A stretch of DNA of 64,000 nt from Kitasatospora sp052076145 (GTDB lineage: Bacteria; Actinomycetota; Actinomycetes; Streptomycetales; Streptomycetaceae), in assembly GCF_052076145.1 (NCBI RefSeq), contig NZ_CP197246.1:1178001-1242000 (forward strand), given 5' to 3'. Positions 42,544 through 50,453 of the stretch are shown one piece after another. Under the pieces are notes generated by a model. The model did no database searches. It was not told the DNA's origin and saw nothing but the letters and a program-made list of their open reading frames with translations. Both the position numbers and the translations under genes were made by a program. Position 1 is the first letter of the stretch. Each line of letters opens with the position of its first letter.

Positions 42544-43632
42544 ATGAACGCGATGACGCGTCGCACCCTCGTCGGCAGCACGGCCGTGGCGATGGCACTG
42601 GCACTGGCCGCCTGCGGACAGGGCGGCGGCAGCACGCCGGGCGCCTCCGCCACCGGCAACAAGACCATCGGCCTGCTGCTGCCGGAGAAGGCCTCGTCCA
42701 CCCGGTACGAGTCCTTCGACAAGCCGCTGATCGAGAAGTCCATCGCGGGCCTCTGCACCAAGTGCACCGTCGACTACGCCAACGCCAACGGCGAGGAGCA
42801 CACCCAGCGGGAGCAGTTCGACGCGCTGCTCGCCAAGGGCGTCAAGGTGATCCTGCTCGACCCGGTCAACGCCAAGAGCACCGCCTCCTGGGTCGACGCC
42901 GCGGCCCGCCAGGGCGCCAAGGTCATCGCCTACGACCGGCTCGCCGCCGGGAACGTCGCCGCGTACGTCTCCTTCGACAACCAGCGCACCGGCGAACTCC
43001 AGGGCCACGCCCTGCTCGAAGCCATCGGCCCGAAGGCCCAGGACGCCCAGGTCGTCATGATCAACGGCGCCGAGAGCGACCCCAACGCCGCGATGTTCAA
43101 GACCGGGGCGCACCACTCCCTGGACGGCAAGGTCAAGGCCATCGGCTACGAGCAGTCCGGCGACTGGAAGCCGGAGGTGGCCGCGCAGAAGATGAACGAG
43201 GCCATCCACGCGCTCGGCAAGGAGAACATCCAGGCCGTCTACTCCGCCAACGACGGCATGGCCGCCTCGATCGTCGACACCCTCAAGGCCAACGGGATGA
43301 AGATCCCGGTCGGCGGCCAGGACGCCTCCGTCGACGCCATCCGGCGCGTGCTCAGCGGCGACCAGGCCTTCACCATCTACAAGCCGTACAAGCCCGAGGC
43401 CGACGCGGCGGCCGACATCGCCGTCTACCTGCTCAACGGCCTCGACATCACCGCCGTCGCCAGCTCCCTGACGCAGAGCGGCGACGCCCAGATCCCCTCC
43501 ATGCTGCTCACCCCGATCGTCGTCACCAAGCAGACCGTCTCCGACACCGTCATCCGCGGCGGCCTCTACAAGGCAGCCGACATCTGCACCCCCGAGCTGG
43601 CCACCGCCTGCCAGCAGGCCGGCGTCAGCTGA
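42544..43632 (+). CDS. periplasmic-binding-protein-like sugar-binding lipoprotein (XylF/RbsB type), orphan
   Basis: It is 362 residues with a lipoprotein signal (RRT, hydrophobic core, lipobox LAAC at about residue 21). The type-1 periplasmic-binding fold is visible in TIGLLLPEKASSTRYESFD, then VILLDPVNAKSTASWVDAA, AYDRLAAGNVAAYVSFDN and AVYSANDGMAASIVDTLK, most like xylose-binding XylF. The ABC ATPase and permease that normally follow are absent; the next gene is a sigma factor. It may serve a transporter encoded elsewhere or act as a sensor. A LacI-type operator overlaps its leader. Confidence 0.9.
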   Translation: MNAMTRRTLVGSTAVAMALALAACGQGGGSTPGASATGNKTIGLLLPEKASSTRYESFDKPLIEKSIAGLCTKCTVDYANANGEEHTQREQFDALLAKGVKVILLDPVNAKSTASWVDAAARQGAKVIAYDRLAAGNVAAYVSFDNQRTGELQGHALLEAIGPKAQDAQVVMINGAESDPNAAMFKTGAHHSLDGKVKAIGYEQSGDWKPEVAAQKMNEAIHALGKENIQAVYSANDGMAASIVDTLKANGMKIPVGGQDASVDAIRRVLSGDQAFTIYKPYKPEADAAADIAVYLLNGLDITAVASSLTQSGDAQIPSMLLTPIVVTKQTVSDTVIRGGLYKAADICTPELATACQQAGVS

Positions 43633-43669
43633 CCCGGGCACGGTCGGCGGGTGGACGGGCTCCGCGTGG

Positions 43670-44632
43670 ATGGACGATCATGACGCGATGTCGCTCCGCA
43701 CGTACGAGGCCGATCTGTTCGAGAGCTCCAGGGGCCGTCTGGAGGCGATCGCCTACCGGCTGCTCGGGTCCGCCGGTGACGCCGAGGACGCGGTGCAGGA
43801 CACGTACCTGCGGTGGCACGCGGCGGACCGGAGCCTGATCCAGACGCCCGAGGCGTGGCTGACGAAGGTGCTCACCAACCTGTGCCTCAATCAGCTCACC
43901 TCGGCGCGGGCCAGGCGGGAGACCTACGTGGGGCAGTGGCTCCCCGAGCCGGTGCTGGCCGGGGACCTGATGCTCGGTCCGGCCGAGACCGTCGAGCAGC
44001 GCGAGTCGGTCTCCATCGCCGTGCTCACCCTGATGGAGCGGCTGACGCCCAACGAGCGCGCGGTGTACGTGCTGCGCGAGGCGTTCGGGTACGCGCACCG
44101 CGAGATCGCGGAGATCCTCGACCTCACCGAGTCGAACTGCCAGCAGATCCACCGGCGCGCCAAGCTGCACCTCACCACCGAGCGGGCCCGTACCGAGATC
44201 GACGCGGCCGCCGCGCGGAAGGTCGTCGAGGAGTTCCTCGCCGCGGCCCTCAGCGGTGACACCGAGCCGCTGATCCGGCTGCTCACCGACGACGCGGTCA
44301 GCGTGGCCGACGGCGGCGCCAAGGTCCAGGCCCGCCGGACTCCGGTCGTCGGTGCGCTCGGCATCGCCCGGTACCTGCGCGGTCTGTTCCGGCCGAGCGC
44401 CGCCAAGCGGGCCGTCACCGGCGGCAGCGTCGCCCTCCATGCCGTCGTCGTCAACGGCGGGCCCGCCGTGCTGATCGCGGCCGGCGAGCAGGTGCTCGGC
44501 GTGATCTGCCTCGGAGCGACCCCCGACGGCATCGGGGCGATCAACATCCAGGTCAACCCCGACAAGTTGGAGCGCATCACGCGCCGGTGGGCGGGCGCCG
44601 GGCCGCGCCGGCCCCTCGCGGAGATCTGGTGA
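43670..44632 (+). CDS. ECF41-family RNA polymerase sigma factor (SigJ-like)
   Basis: It is 320 residues: sigma2 (YRLLGSAGDAEDAVQDTYLR), a linker with the ECF41 motif WLPEPV, sigma4 (LTPNERAVYVLREAFGYAHR), and a C-terminal SnoaL-like domain of about 110 residues with ADGGAK and the family's NPDKL motif. In ECF41 the C-terminal domain controls activity without an anti-sigma factor. The downstream FAD oxidoreductase is the usual kind of target partner. ATG 43670 is used; ATG 43688 is possible. Confidence 0.93.
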   Translation: MDDHDAMSLRTYEADLFESSRGRLEAIAYRLLGSAGDAEDAVQDTYLRWHAADRSLIQTPEAWLTKVLTNLCLNQLTSARARRETYVGQWLPEPVLAGDLMLGPAETVEQRESVSIAVLTLMERLTPNERAVYVLREAFGYAHREIAEILDLTESNCQQIHRRAKLHLTTERARTEIDAAAARKVVEEFLAAALSGDTEPLIRLLTDDAVSVADGGAKVQARRTPVVGALGIARYLRGLFRPSAAKRAVTGGSVALHAVVVNGGPAVLIAAGEQVLGVICLGATPDGIGAINIQVNPDKLERITRRWAGAGPRRPLAEIW

Positions 44633-44712
44633 CCCACGTCACAGCCGCTTCCTGTCAGGGATCGACGGGCTGTCCGGTTCAGGAGGTGAACCCAACCGGA
44701 TAGGAGCGAGCC

Positions 44713-45942
44713 ATGAAGCACCGCATTGTCGTCCTCGGAGCCGGGTACGCCGGAGCCACCGCCGCCGGCCGCCTGGCCAAGCGGCTGCACCGCGACGACG
44801 TCGAGATCACCGTGGTCAACAGCGACCCCGACTTCGTCGAGCGGATCCGTCTGCACCAGCTCGCCAGCGGGCAGGACCTGCCGGCCCGTCCGCTGCGCGA
44901 CCTCTACGCGGGCACCGGCGTGCAGGTCCGGACGGCGTGGGTCACTGCGGTCGACGTGGACGGCAGGACGGTCGACCTCACCACCGAGCACGGCGCCGAG
45001 ACGCTCGGCACCGAGACGCTCGGCACCGAGACCCTCCACTACGACACCCTGGTGTACGCCCTGGGGAGCACCAACGCCGACCACGGCATCCCCGGGGTCG
45101 GCGAGCACGCCCACGACGTCTCCGGCAAGCAGGCCGCCCTGCGACTGCGGGCGCGGCTGGGCGAGTTGGGGCCGGGCGCGGCCGTACTGGTCGCGGGCGG
45201 CGGCCTGACCGGCATCGAGGCGGCCGCCGAGATCGCCGAGGCGCACCCGCACCTCAGGGTCGCGATCGCCGCCCGGGGCGGCGTCGGCGGCTGGCTCAGC
45301 GACAAGGCGCAGCGCCACCTGCGCGGCGCCTTCGACCGGCTCGGCGTCACCGTCCACGAGCGGGCCGACATCACCCGCGTCGAGGCCGACCGGGTGGTCA
45401 CCGCCACCGGCGAGGAGATCCCCGCCGACGTGACCGTCTGGACCGCGGGGTTCGCCGTGCACCCGATCGCGGCCGCCACCAGCCTGGAGGTGTCCGACAC
45501 CGGGCGGATCGTCGTCGACGCCACCATGCGCTCGGTCTCGCACCCCGACGTGTACGCCGTCGGCGACGCCGCGCTCGCCGAAGGGGCGGGCGGCAAGCCG
45601 CTGCGGATGTCCTGCGCCACGGCGACCCCGATGGCGTGGCTGGCCGCCGACGCCCTCGCCGCCCGCCTGACCGGCCGCAAGGTGCCCGGGACCACGATCG
45701 GCTACTCCGCCCAGTGCATCAGCCTCGGGCGCCGCGACGGGATGCTCCAGCGCGTGACCGAGGACGACCAGGTCACCTCCAGTGTTTTCACCGGCCGGAC
45801 CGGTGCCCGCATCAAGGCACTGATCTGCGCGGGCGCGGCGTGGAGCATCTCCCACCCGACCTTGCTGCTGCCGACCCGCCGCCGCCGCGTCGTGGCGACC
45901 GCCGTGCCGGAGCCTCGGCTCGCCACTAGCTCCGCTGGGTGA
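44713..45942 (+). CDS. NAD(P)/FAD-dependent oxidoreductase (type II NADH dehydrogenase-like)
   Basis: It is 409 residues; GGAGCGAG precedes the ATG. The FAD-binding fold begins VVLGAGYAGATAAGRLA, the NAD fold contains VAGGGLTGIEAAAEIAE, and a later VYAVGDAALAEG completes the FAD site. There is no obvious membrane anchor. A short repeat at 44997-45030 encodes ETLGTETLGTETL. ECF41 sigma factors are typically linked to oxidoreductases of this kind, and the 80-base gap after the sigma gene could hold the ECF41-dependent promoter. Substrate unknown. Confidence 0.92.
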   Translation: MKHRIVVLGAGYAGATAAGRLAKRLHRDDVEITVVNSDPDFVERIRLHQLASGQDLPARPLRDLYAGTGVQVRTAWVTAVDVDGRTVDLTTEHGAETLGTETLGTETLHYDTLVYALGSTNADHGIPGVGEHAHDVSGKQAALRLRARLGELGPGAAVLVAGGGLTGIEAAAEIAEAHPHLRVAIAARGGVGGWLSDKAQRHLRGAFDRLGVTVHERADITRVEADRVVTATGEEIPADVTVWTAGFAVHPIAAATSLEVSDTGRIVVDATMRSVSHPDVYAVGDAALAEGAGGKPLRMSCATATPMAWLAADALAARLTGRKVPGTTIGYSAQCISLGRRDGMLQRVTEDDQVTSSVFTGRTGARIKALICAGAAWSISHPTLLLPTRRRRVVATAVPEPRLATSSAG

Positions 45943-46840
45943 TGGCGATGCTGGCGAGGACGGCGGCGGCGGTGAGGGGGGCCGCCAGCGAGAACGGCTC
46001 GCCGAGCAGGAGGACGGCCCAGACGAGGGTGAGCAGCGGTTGGGCGAGCTGGAGTTGGCTGGCCTTCGGGATGCCGATCAGGGCCATCCCCCGGTACCAG
46101 AGCACGAAGCCGCCGAACTGGGAGATCAGGCCCTGGTAGGCGAGGCCGGTGACGGCGTGCCAGGTGGGGTGGGCCGGTTCGGCGGCGAGGGCGAGTGCGG
46201 CGGCGGGCAGCATCACCGGCAGGGCGGCGAGGACGCCCCAGGCTATGACCTGCCAGCCCGGCATCTCGCGGGCGAGGCGGCCGCCTTCGGCGTAGCCCGC
46301 CGCGCAGACCAGCAGTGCGGCGAGCAGGTAGAGGTCGGCGAGCGAGAAGCCGCCGTGGCTCTGCTGCACGGTGAAGACGAGTACGGCGGCCGCGCCGCCG
46401 AGCGCCGCGTACCAGAACCGGCGGGCCGGGCGGACGCCCGTCCGCAGGGCGGCGACCGTCGCCGTGCCGAGCGGGAGCAGGCCGACCACCACGGCGGTGT
46501 GGGAGGTGGAGGAGGCCTGGACGGCGAGGGTGGTGAACAGCGGGAAGCCGAGCACGCAGCCCGCTGCGACCACGAGCAGGCCCGGCCAGTGGCGGCGTTC
46601 CGGCAGTGGGGTCCGGCCGACCCGCAGGCAGATCGCGGCCGTCACGGCGGCGATCAGGCCGCGCAGGGCGGTGCTGGTCCACGGGCCGAAGCCCTGGAGG
46701 GCCCAGGAGGCGGCGGGGAAGCTGAAGGAGAAGGAGAGCACCGCGAGGGCGGCGAGCCCGGTGCCGCCGAGACCACGGGGGCGGTCGGTCCGGGGCACTG
46801 CTATCGACTTCGGCAGAGTAGCGCTATCTTGTGCTGTCAT
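45926..46840 (-). CDS. EamA/DMT-family transporter divergent from a MocR regulator
   Basis: It is 304 residues with about ten membrane helices (LAALAVLSFSFSFPAASWAL near the start, the second EamA repeat ending LLLGEPFSLAAPLTAAAV). The ATG at 46840 shares two bases with the oppositely directed ATG of the MocR gene at 46839, so its mRNA must be leaderless or nearly so. It is probably controlled by the divergent regulator and exports or imports a compound related to the regulator's ligand. The 3' end overlaps the preceding oxidoreductase by 17 bases. Confidence 0.9.
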   Translation of the reverse strand: MTAQDSATLPKSIAVPRTDRPRGLGGTGLAALAVLSFSFSFPAASWALQGFGPWTSTALRGLIAAVTAAICLRVGRTPLPERRHWPGLLVVAAGCVLGFPLFTTLAVQASSTSHTAVVVGLLPLGTATVAALRTGVRPARRFWYAALGGAAAVLVFTVQQSHGGFSLADLYLLAALLVCAAGYAEGGRLAREMPGWQVIAWGVLAALPVMLPAAALALAAEPAHPTWHAVTGLAYQGLISQFGGFVLWYRGMALIGIPKASQLQLAQPLLTLVWAVLLLGEPFSLAAPLTAAAVLASIAITQRS

Positions 46841-46851
46841 GGGTGAGCGTA
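46825..46851. promoter_or_regulatory. overlapping divergent leaderless promoters and start codons
   Basis: The two start codons are CAT (46838-46840, minus) and ATG (46839-46841, plus). A -10-like TATCTT (46825-46830) is eight bases before the plus ATG. TACGCT on the minus strand (46851-46846) is five bases before the minus ATG. Each promoter would lie in the other's coding sequence. No ribosome-binding site precedes either gene. Confidence 0.6.
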
Positions 46852-48275
46852 GCAGTGTGGCCGAGCTGGCAGCCATCCTCAGGGCCGAGCTCAACCGCTA
46901 CTCGGTGGGTGAGAAGTTGCCGTCGAGCCGGGCGTTGATGGAGCGGCACCAGGTGAGCCCGGTGACGGTCTCCCGGGCGATCGCCGTCCTGGCCGCCGAG
47001 GGCGCCGTGGTCTCCCGCCCCGGCGCCGGGGTCTTCCGGGCCGGGCCGCGGGTCGCCTCCGCCGCCGCGCCGGCGGACCTCTCCTGGCAGGAGGTCGCGC
47101 TCAGCGCCGAGGCCGGGCAGCCACCGGCCCGCAGCACCGACAGCTCCGGCGTGCTCTCCGCCCTCACGGTGCAGCCGCCGGACGTGATCGACCTCAACAG
47201 CGGCTACCTGCACCCCTCGCTCCAGCCCGAACGCGCCCTCGCCGCCGCGCTCGCCCGCGCCGGACGCCGCCCCGGCGCCTGGGAGCGCCCGCCGGTCGAC
47301 GGGCTGCCGGAGCTGCGCGCCTGGTTCGCCCGCGACATCGGCGGCCACGTCAGCACCTCGGACGTGCTGGTCTGCGCCGGCGGCCAGAGCGCCCTCACCA
47401 CCGCGCTGCGCTCGCTCGCCGCGACCGGCGCACCCGTGCTGGTCGAATCCCCCACCTACCCGGGCACGCTGGCCGTCGCCCGCGCCGCCGGGCTGCGCCC
47501 GGTGCCGGTGCCGGTGGACGCCGACGGCCTGCGGACGGACCTGCTCGCGGACGCCTTCGACGCCACCCGCGCCCGGGTGCTGGTCTGCCAGCCGCTCTTC
47601 CAGAACCCGACCGGCGCCGTGCTCGCGCCCGAGCGGCGGCGCGAGGTGCTGCGGATCGCCCGCGCGGCCGGGGCGTTCGTCGTCGAGGACGACTTCGCCC
47701 GCCGCCTGGTGCACGCGGACGCCCCGCCGCTGCCCGCCCCGCTGGCCGCCGACGACCCGGACGGCGTCGTGGTGCACGTCCGCTCGCTCACCAAGCCCTC
47801 CTCGCCGAGCCTGCGGGTCGGTGCCCTCACCGCGCGCGGCCCCGCGCTGGCCCGGCTGCGCGCCGTGCAGTCGGTGGACAGCTTCTTCGTGCCCCGCCCG
47901 CTCCAGGAGACCGCGCTGGAGCTGGTCAGCTCCCCCGCCTGGCCGCGCCATCTGCGCACCCTCGCCGAGGCCCTCCGGGAGCGGCGGCAGACCACCGTCG
48001 CCGCACTCCGGCGCACCCTGCCCGAGCTGCTGCCCGACTCCTCGCCCGACCGGCCGGGCCTCGGCGGCTACCACCTCTGGCTGCGCCTGCCCGAAGGCAT
48101 GGACGAGGCCGCCGTCACCGCCGCCGCGCTCCGGGCCGGCGTCGCCGTCACCGCCGGACGGCCGTACTTCGCCGCCGAGCCGCCCGGCTCCTTCCTGCGG
48201 CTCTGCTACGCCTTCGCCCAGAGCCCGGCCCAGCTCACCGAGGGCGTCGAACGCCTCGCCCGCGCCATCGGCTGA
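46839..48275 (+). CDS. MocR-type GntR/aminotransferase fusion regulator
   Basis: It is 478 residues. The N-terminal GntR winged helix is VGEKLPSSRALMERHQVSPV followed by TVSRAIAVLAAEGAVV. After a linker comes a fold-type I aminotransferase-like domain (residues about 130-478) with the PLP-lysine in SLTKPSSPSLRVG and CQPLFQNPTGAVL. MocR regulators use PLP to sense amino acids or vitamin B6 compounds. The divergent EamA transporter is the likely target. The start overlaps that gene's start codon. Confidence 0.92.
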   Translation: MGERSSVAELAAILRAELNRYSVGEKLPSSRALMERHQVSPVTVSRAIAVLAAEGAVVSRPGAGVFRAGPRVASAAAPADLSWQEVALSAEAGQPPARSTDSSGVLSALTVQPPDVIDLNSGYLHPSLQPERALAAALARAGRRPGAWERPPVDGLPELRAWFARDIGGHVSTSDVLVCAGGQSALTTALRSLAATGAPVLVESPTYPGTLAVARAAGLRPVPVPVDADGLRTDLLADAFDATRARVLVCQPLFQNPTGAVLAPERRREVLRIARAAGAFVVEDDFARRLVHADAPPLPAPLAADDPDGVVVHVRSLTKPSSPSLRVGALTARGPALARLRAVQSVDSFFVPRPLQETALELVSSPAWPRHLRTLAEALRERRQTTVAALRRTLPELLPDSSPDRPGLGGYHLWLRLPEGMDEAAVTAAALRAGVAVTAGRPYFAAEPPGSFLRLCYAFAQSPAQLTEGVERLARAIG

Positions 48276-48314
48276 CGGCGGCGCGGCTGCCGGGCCGCTG
48301 GGCATACTGGTGGT

Positions 48315-49184
48315 GTGCCCGAGTTGCCCGAGGTCCAAGCCCTGGCCGAGCGGATGGCCGCCGCCTGCGCGGGCCGGTCGGTCGAGCGGGTCGAGGTGCT
48401 GTCGTTCCAGGTGCTGAAGACCTTCGACCCCCCGGTGACCGCGCTGTACGGACGGCCCGTCAGCGGCGTCGGGCGACACGGCAAGTTCCTCGACCTGAGC
48501 ACGGACGGCGGCCCGCACCTGGTGCTGCACCTCGCCCGCGCCGGCTGGATCCGGCCGCACGACTCCTTCCCCGCCCGCTCTAAGCCGCTGCGGGCGGGCC
48601 GTGGGCCGCTCGCGCTGCGGCTGCTGCTCGACGACGGCTCGGGTTTCGACGTCACCGAGCAGGGCACCACCAAGCGCCTGGCCGCGTACGTCGTCGACGA
48701 CCCACAGCTCGTGCCCGGGGTCGCCAGGCTCGGCGCCGACCCGCTGGCCGACTCCTTCACGCTTGAGCTGCTGGCCGCTCTCGCGGGCCCGGCCCGGCAC
48801 CGGCTCAAGAACTTCCTGACGGACCAGACGTCGCTCGCGGGGGTCGGCAACGCCTACTCGGACGAGATCCTGCACGCCGCCCGGCTCTCCCCCTACGCGC
48901 TGGCCTCCGCGCTGGACGCCGAGCAGCTGGCCCGGCTCTACGCCGCCGTCCGCGAGGTGCTCGGCGCGGCGCTCGACCGGGCCCGGGGCGCGGCGGCCGA
49001 CACCCTCAAGGCCGAGAAGAAGGCGGGCCTGGCCGTGCACGGCCGGGCGGGCGAGACCTGCCCCCGGTGCGGGGACACCGTCCGCTCGGTGGTCTTCGCT
49101 GAGTCCTCGCTCCAGTACTGCCCGACCTGCCAGACCGGCGGCAAGGTCCTGGCCGACCGCAGGCTCTCCCGGCTACTGAAGTAA
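48315..49184 (+). CDS. Fpg/Nei-family DNA glycosylase
   Basis: It is 289 residues from GTG (MPELPEV...). After removal of the initiator Met, the catalytic Pro and Glu are the first residues (PELPEVQALAE). Helix-two-turn-helix region NFLTDQTSLAGVGNAYSDEI and a C-terminal zinc finger (CPRCGDTV and YCPTCQTGG) complete the family pattern. These enzymes excise oxidised bases and cleave the abasic site. It is separate from other repair genes and probably a single unit. Confidence 0.93.
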   Translation: MPELPEVQALAERMAAACAGRSVERVEVLSFQVLKTFDPPVTALYGRPVSGVGRHGKFLDLSTDGGPHLVLHLARAGWIRPHDSFPARSKPLRAGRGPLALRLLLDDGSGFDVTEQGTTKRLAAYVVDDPQLVPGVARLGADPLADSFTLELLAALAGPARHRLKNFLTDQTSLAGVGNAYSDEILHAARLSPYALASALDAEQLARLYAAVREVLGAALDRARGAAADTLKAEKKAGLAVHGRAGETCPRCGDTVRSVVFAESSLQYCPTCQTGGKVLADRRLSRLLK

Positions 49185-49320
49185 GACCGATCCTGCTGCT
49201 CCGCTGACAATCGGTCAGCAGAGTTTCTTGTCATGTCACTTCGAATCCGCCCGGATGGCGCATGCTGCTGTCTGCGGCCGCCATCCGGGGCGCCGAGCCG
49301 ACATGCCACAGGAGACTCAG

Positions 49321-50376
49321 TTGACCGTCCGTCGTACCTTCGCCGCCGCCCTGCTCGCCGTGGCCGCAGCCGCGTTCGCGTTCCCCGCCCAGGAGGCGAC
49401 GGCCGGCGGCACCGGGGCGCTGCCGTTCGCCTCGGCGACCACCGTGGGGCTCCACAACACGTACGACCCGGCCGCCTTCCCGTACCTCGCGCAGGCCCTC
49501 GACACCGGCACCGGCATGGTCGAACTCGACGTCTGGACGGACGTGTTCACCAAGGAGTGGAAGGTCAGCCACGCCAACCCGCTCGGCAACAGCAACAACT
49601 GCGTCGACGCGAGCAGCACCGCCCAGCTGTACTCCGGCGGGGCGAACAAGGACCTGGAGAGCTGCTTCGACGACATCCGGGTCTGGCTCGGTGCGCATCC
49701 GCAGGCCGGGCCGCTGGTGGTGAAGTTGGAGCTCAAGCAGGGCTTCTCGGCCAACCTCGGGCTCGGCCCGACCCAGCTGGACTCGGTGATCGCCGCCCAC
49801 CTGGGCAGCAAGGTCTTCCGCCCCGCCGATCTGCTGGCCAAGCCCGGCGGCGGCTCGTACGCGACCCTGGACGACGCCGCCAAGGCGGGCAACTGGCCCA
49901 GCCGGTCCGCCCTTTCGGGCCGGGTGCTGGTCGACGTGATACCGGGCACGGTGGAGGAGGGCAACCCGTTCGACTCCCTGCACACGGACGTCGAGTACGC
50001 CCGCCACCTGCGCGACCTGACGGCGGCCGGGAAGGCGGGGCAGGCACAGGTCTTCCCCGTGGTGCACAACGCCGCCGCCGGTGACCCGCGCGCCGCGTAC
50101 AGCGAGACGAGCATCCGGCCGTGGTTCGTGGTCTTCGACGGTGACGCCTCGGCGTACCTCGGCGGCGGGATCGACACCTCCTGGTACGACACCCGGCACT
50201 ACCTGCTGGTGATGACGGACGCCCAGAACGTCGCACCCGCGATCAGCGCGACCGACCCGACGGCCGACCAGGCCGCCGCCCGGACGGCGAAGTTGGCCGC
50301 CGCGCACGCGAGCATCGTCTCCAGCGACTGGCGCCACCTGCCGACGGTGCAGTCCATGGTGCTGCCCCGGGGCTAG
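49321..50376 (+). CDS. secreted calcium-dependent phosphoinositide phospholipase C-like protein
   Basis: It is 351 residues from a TTG chosen because GGAG lies about seven bases upstream and the following sequence is a clean signal peptide (VRRTFAAALLAVAAAAFAFP, cleavage near ATAGG). An upstream ATG at 49303 is in frame. The PI-PLC-type TIM barrel shows VGLHNTYDPAAFPYLAQAL, GMVELDVWTD and KVSHANPLGNSNNC with the His and acidic residues of the family. It probably cleaves phosphoinositide or related phosphodiesters outside the cell. Single gene, convergent to the MMPL gene. Confidence 0.85.
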   Translation: MTVRRTFAAALLAVAAAAFAFPAQEATAGGTGALPFASATTVGLHNTYDPAAFPYLAQALDTGTGMVELDVWTDVFTKEWKVSHANPLGNSNNCVDASSTAQLYSGGANKDLESCFDDIRVWLGAHPQAGPLVVKLELKQGFSANLGLGPTQLDSVIAAHLGSKVFRPADLLAKPGGGSYATLDDAAKAGNWPSRSALSGRVLVDVIPGTVEEGNPFDSLHTDVEYARHLRDLTAAGKAGQAQVFPVVHNAAAGDPRAAYSETSIRPWFVVFDGDASAYLGGGIDTSWYDTRHYLLVMTDAQNVAPAISATDPTADQAAARTAKLAAAHASIVSSDWRHLPTVQSMVLPRG

Positions 50377-50381
50377 TGCCG

Positions 50382-50453
50382 CGCGGTCAGGACGGCCTGG
50401 GCCCGGACCGGAGCCGACCACCTCCGGACCGGGCCAGGACCGCCTACTGCCGG
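50382..50453. terminator. imperfect GC-rich hairpin between convergent genes
   Basis: CCTGGGCCCGGACCGGAG pairs imperfectly with CTCCGGACCGGGCCAGG, with an outer GCGGTC/GGACCGC pair, spanning the gap between the PI-PLC and MMPL stops. Probable bidirectional terminator. Confidence 0.5.

Noticed and set aside
48276..48314. Short intergenic gaps searched for tRNA genes
   Set aside because: No cloverleaf with TTC-type T-loop was found here or in the other gaps I inspected by eye.
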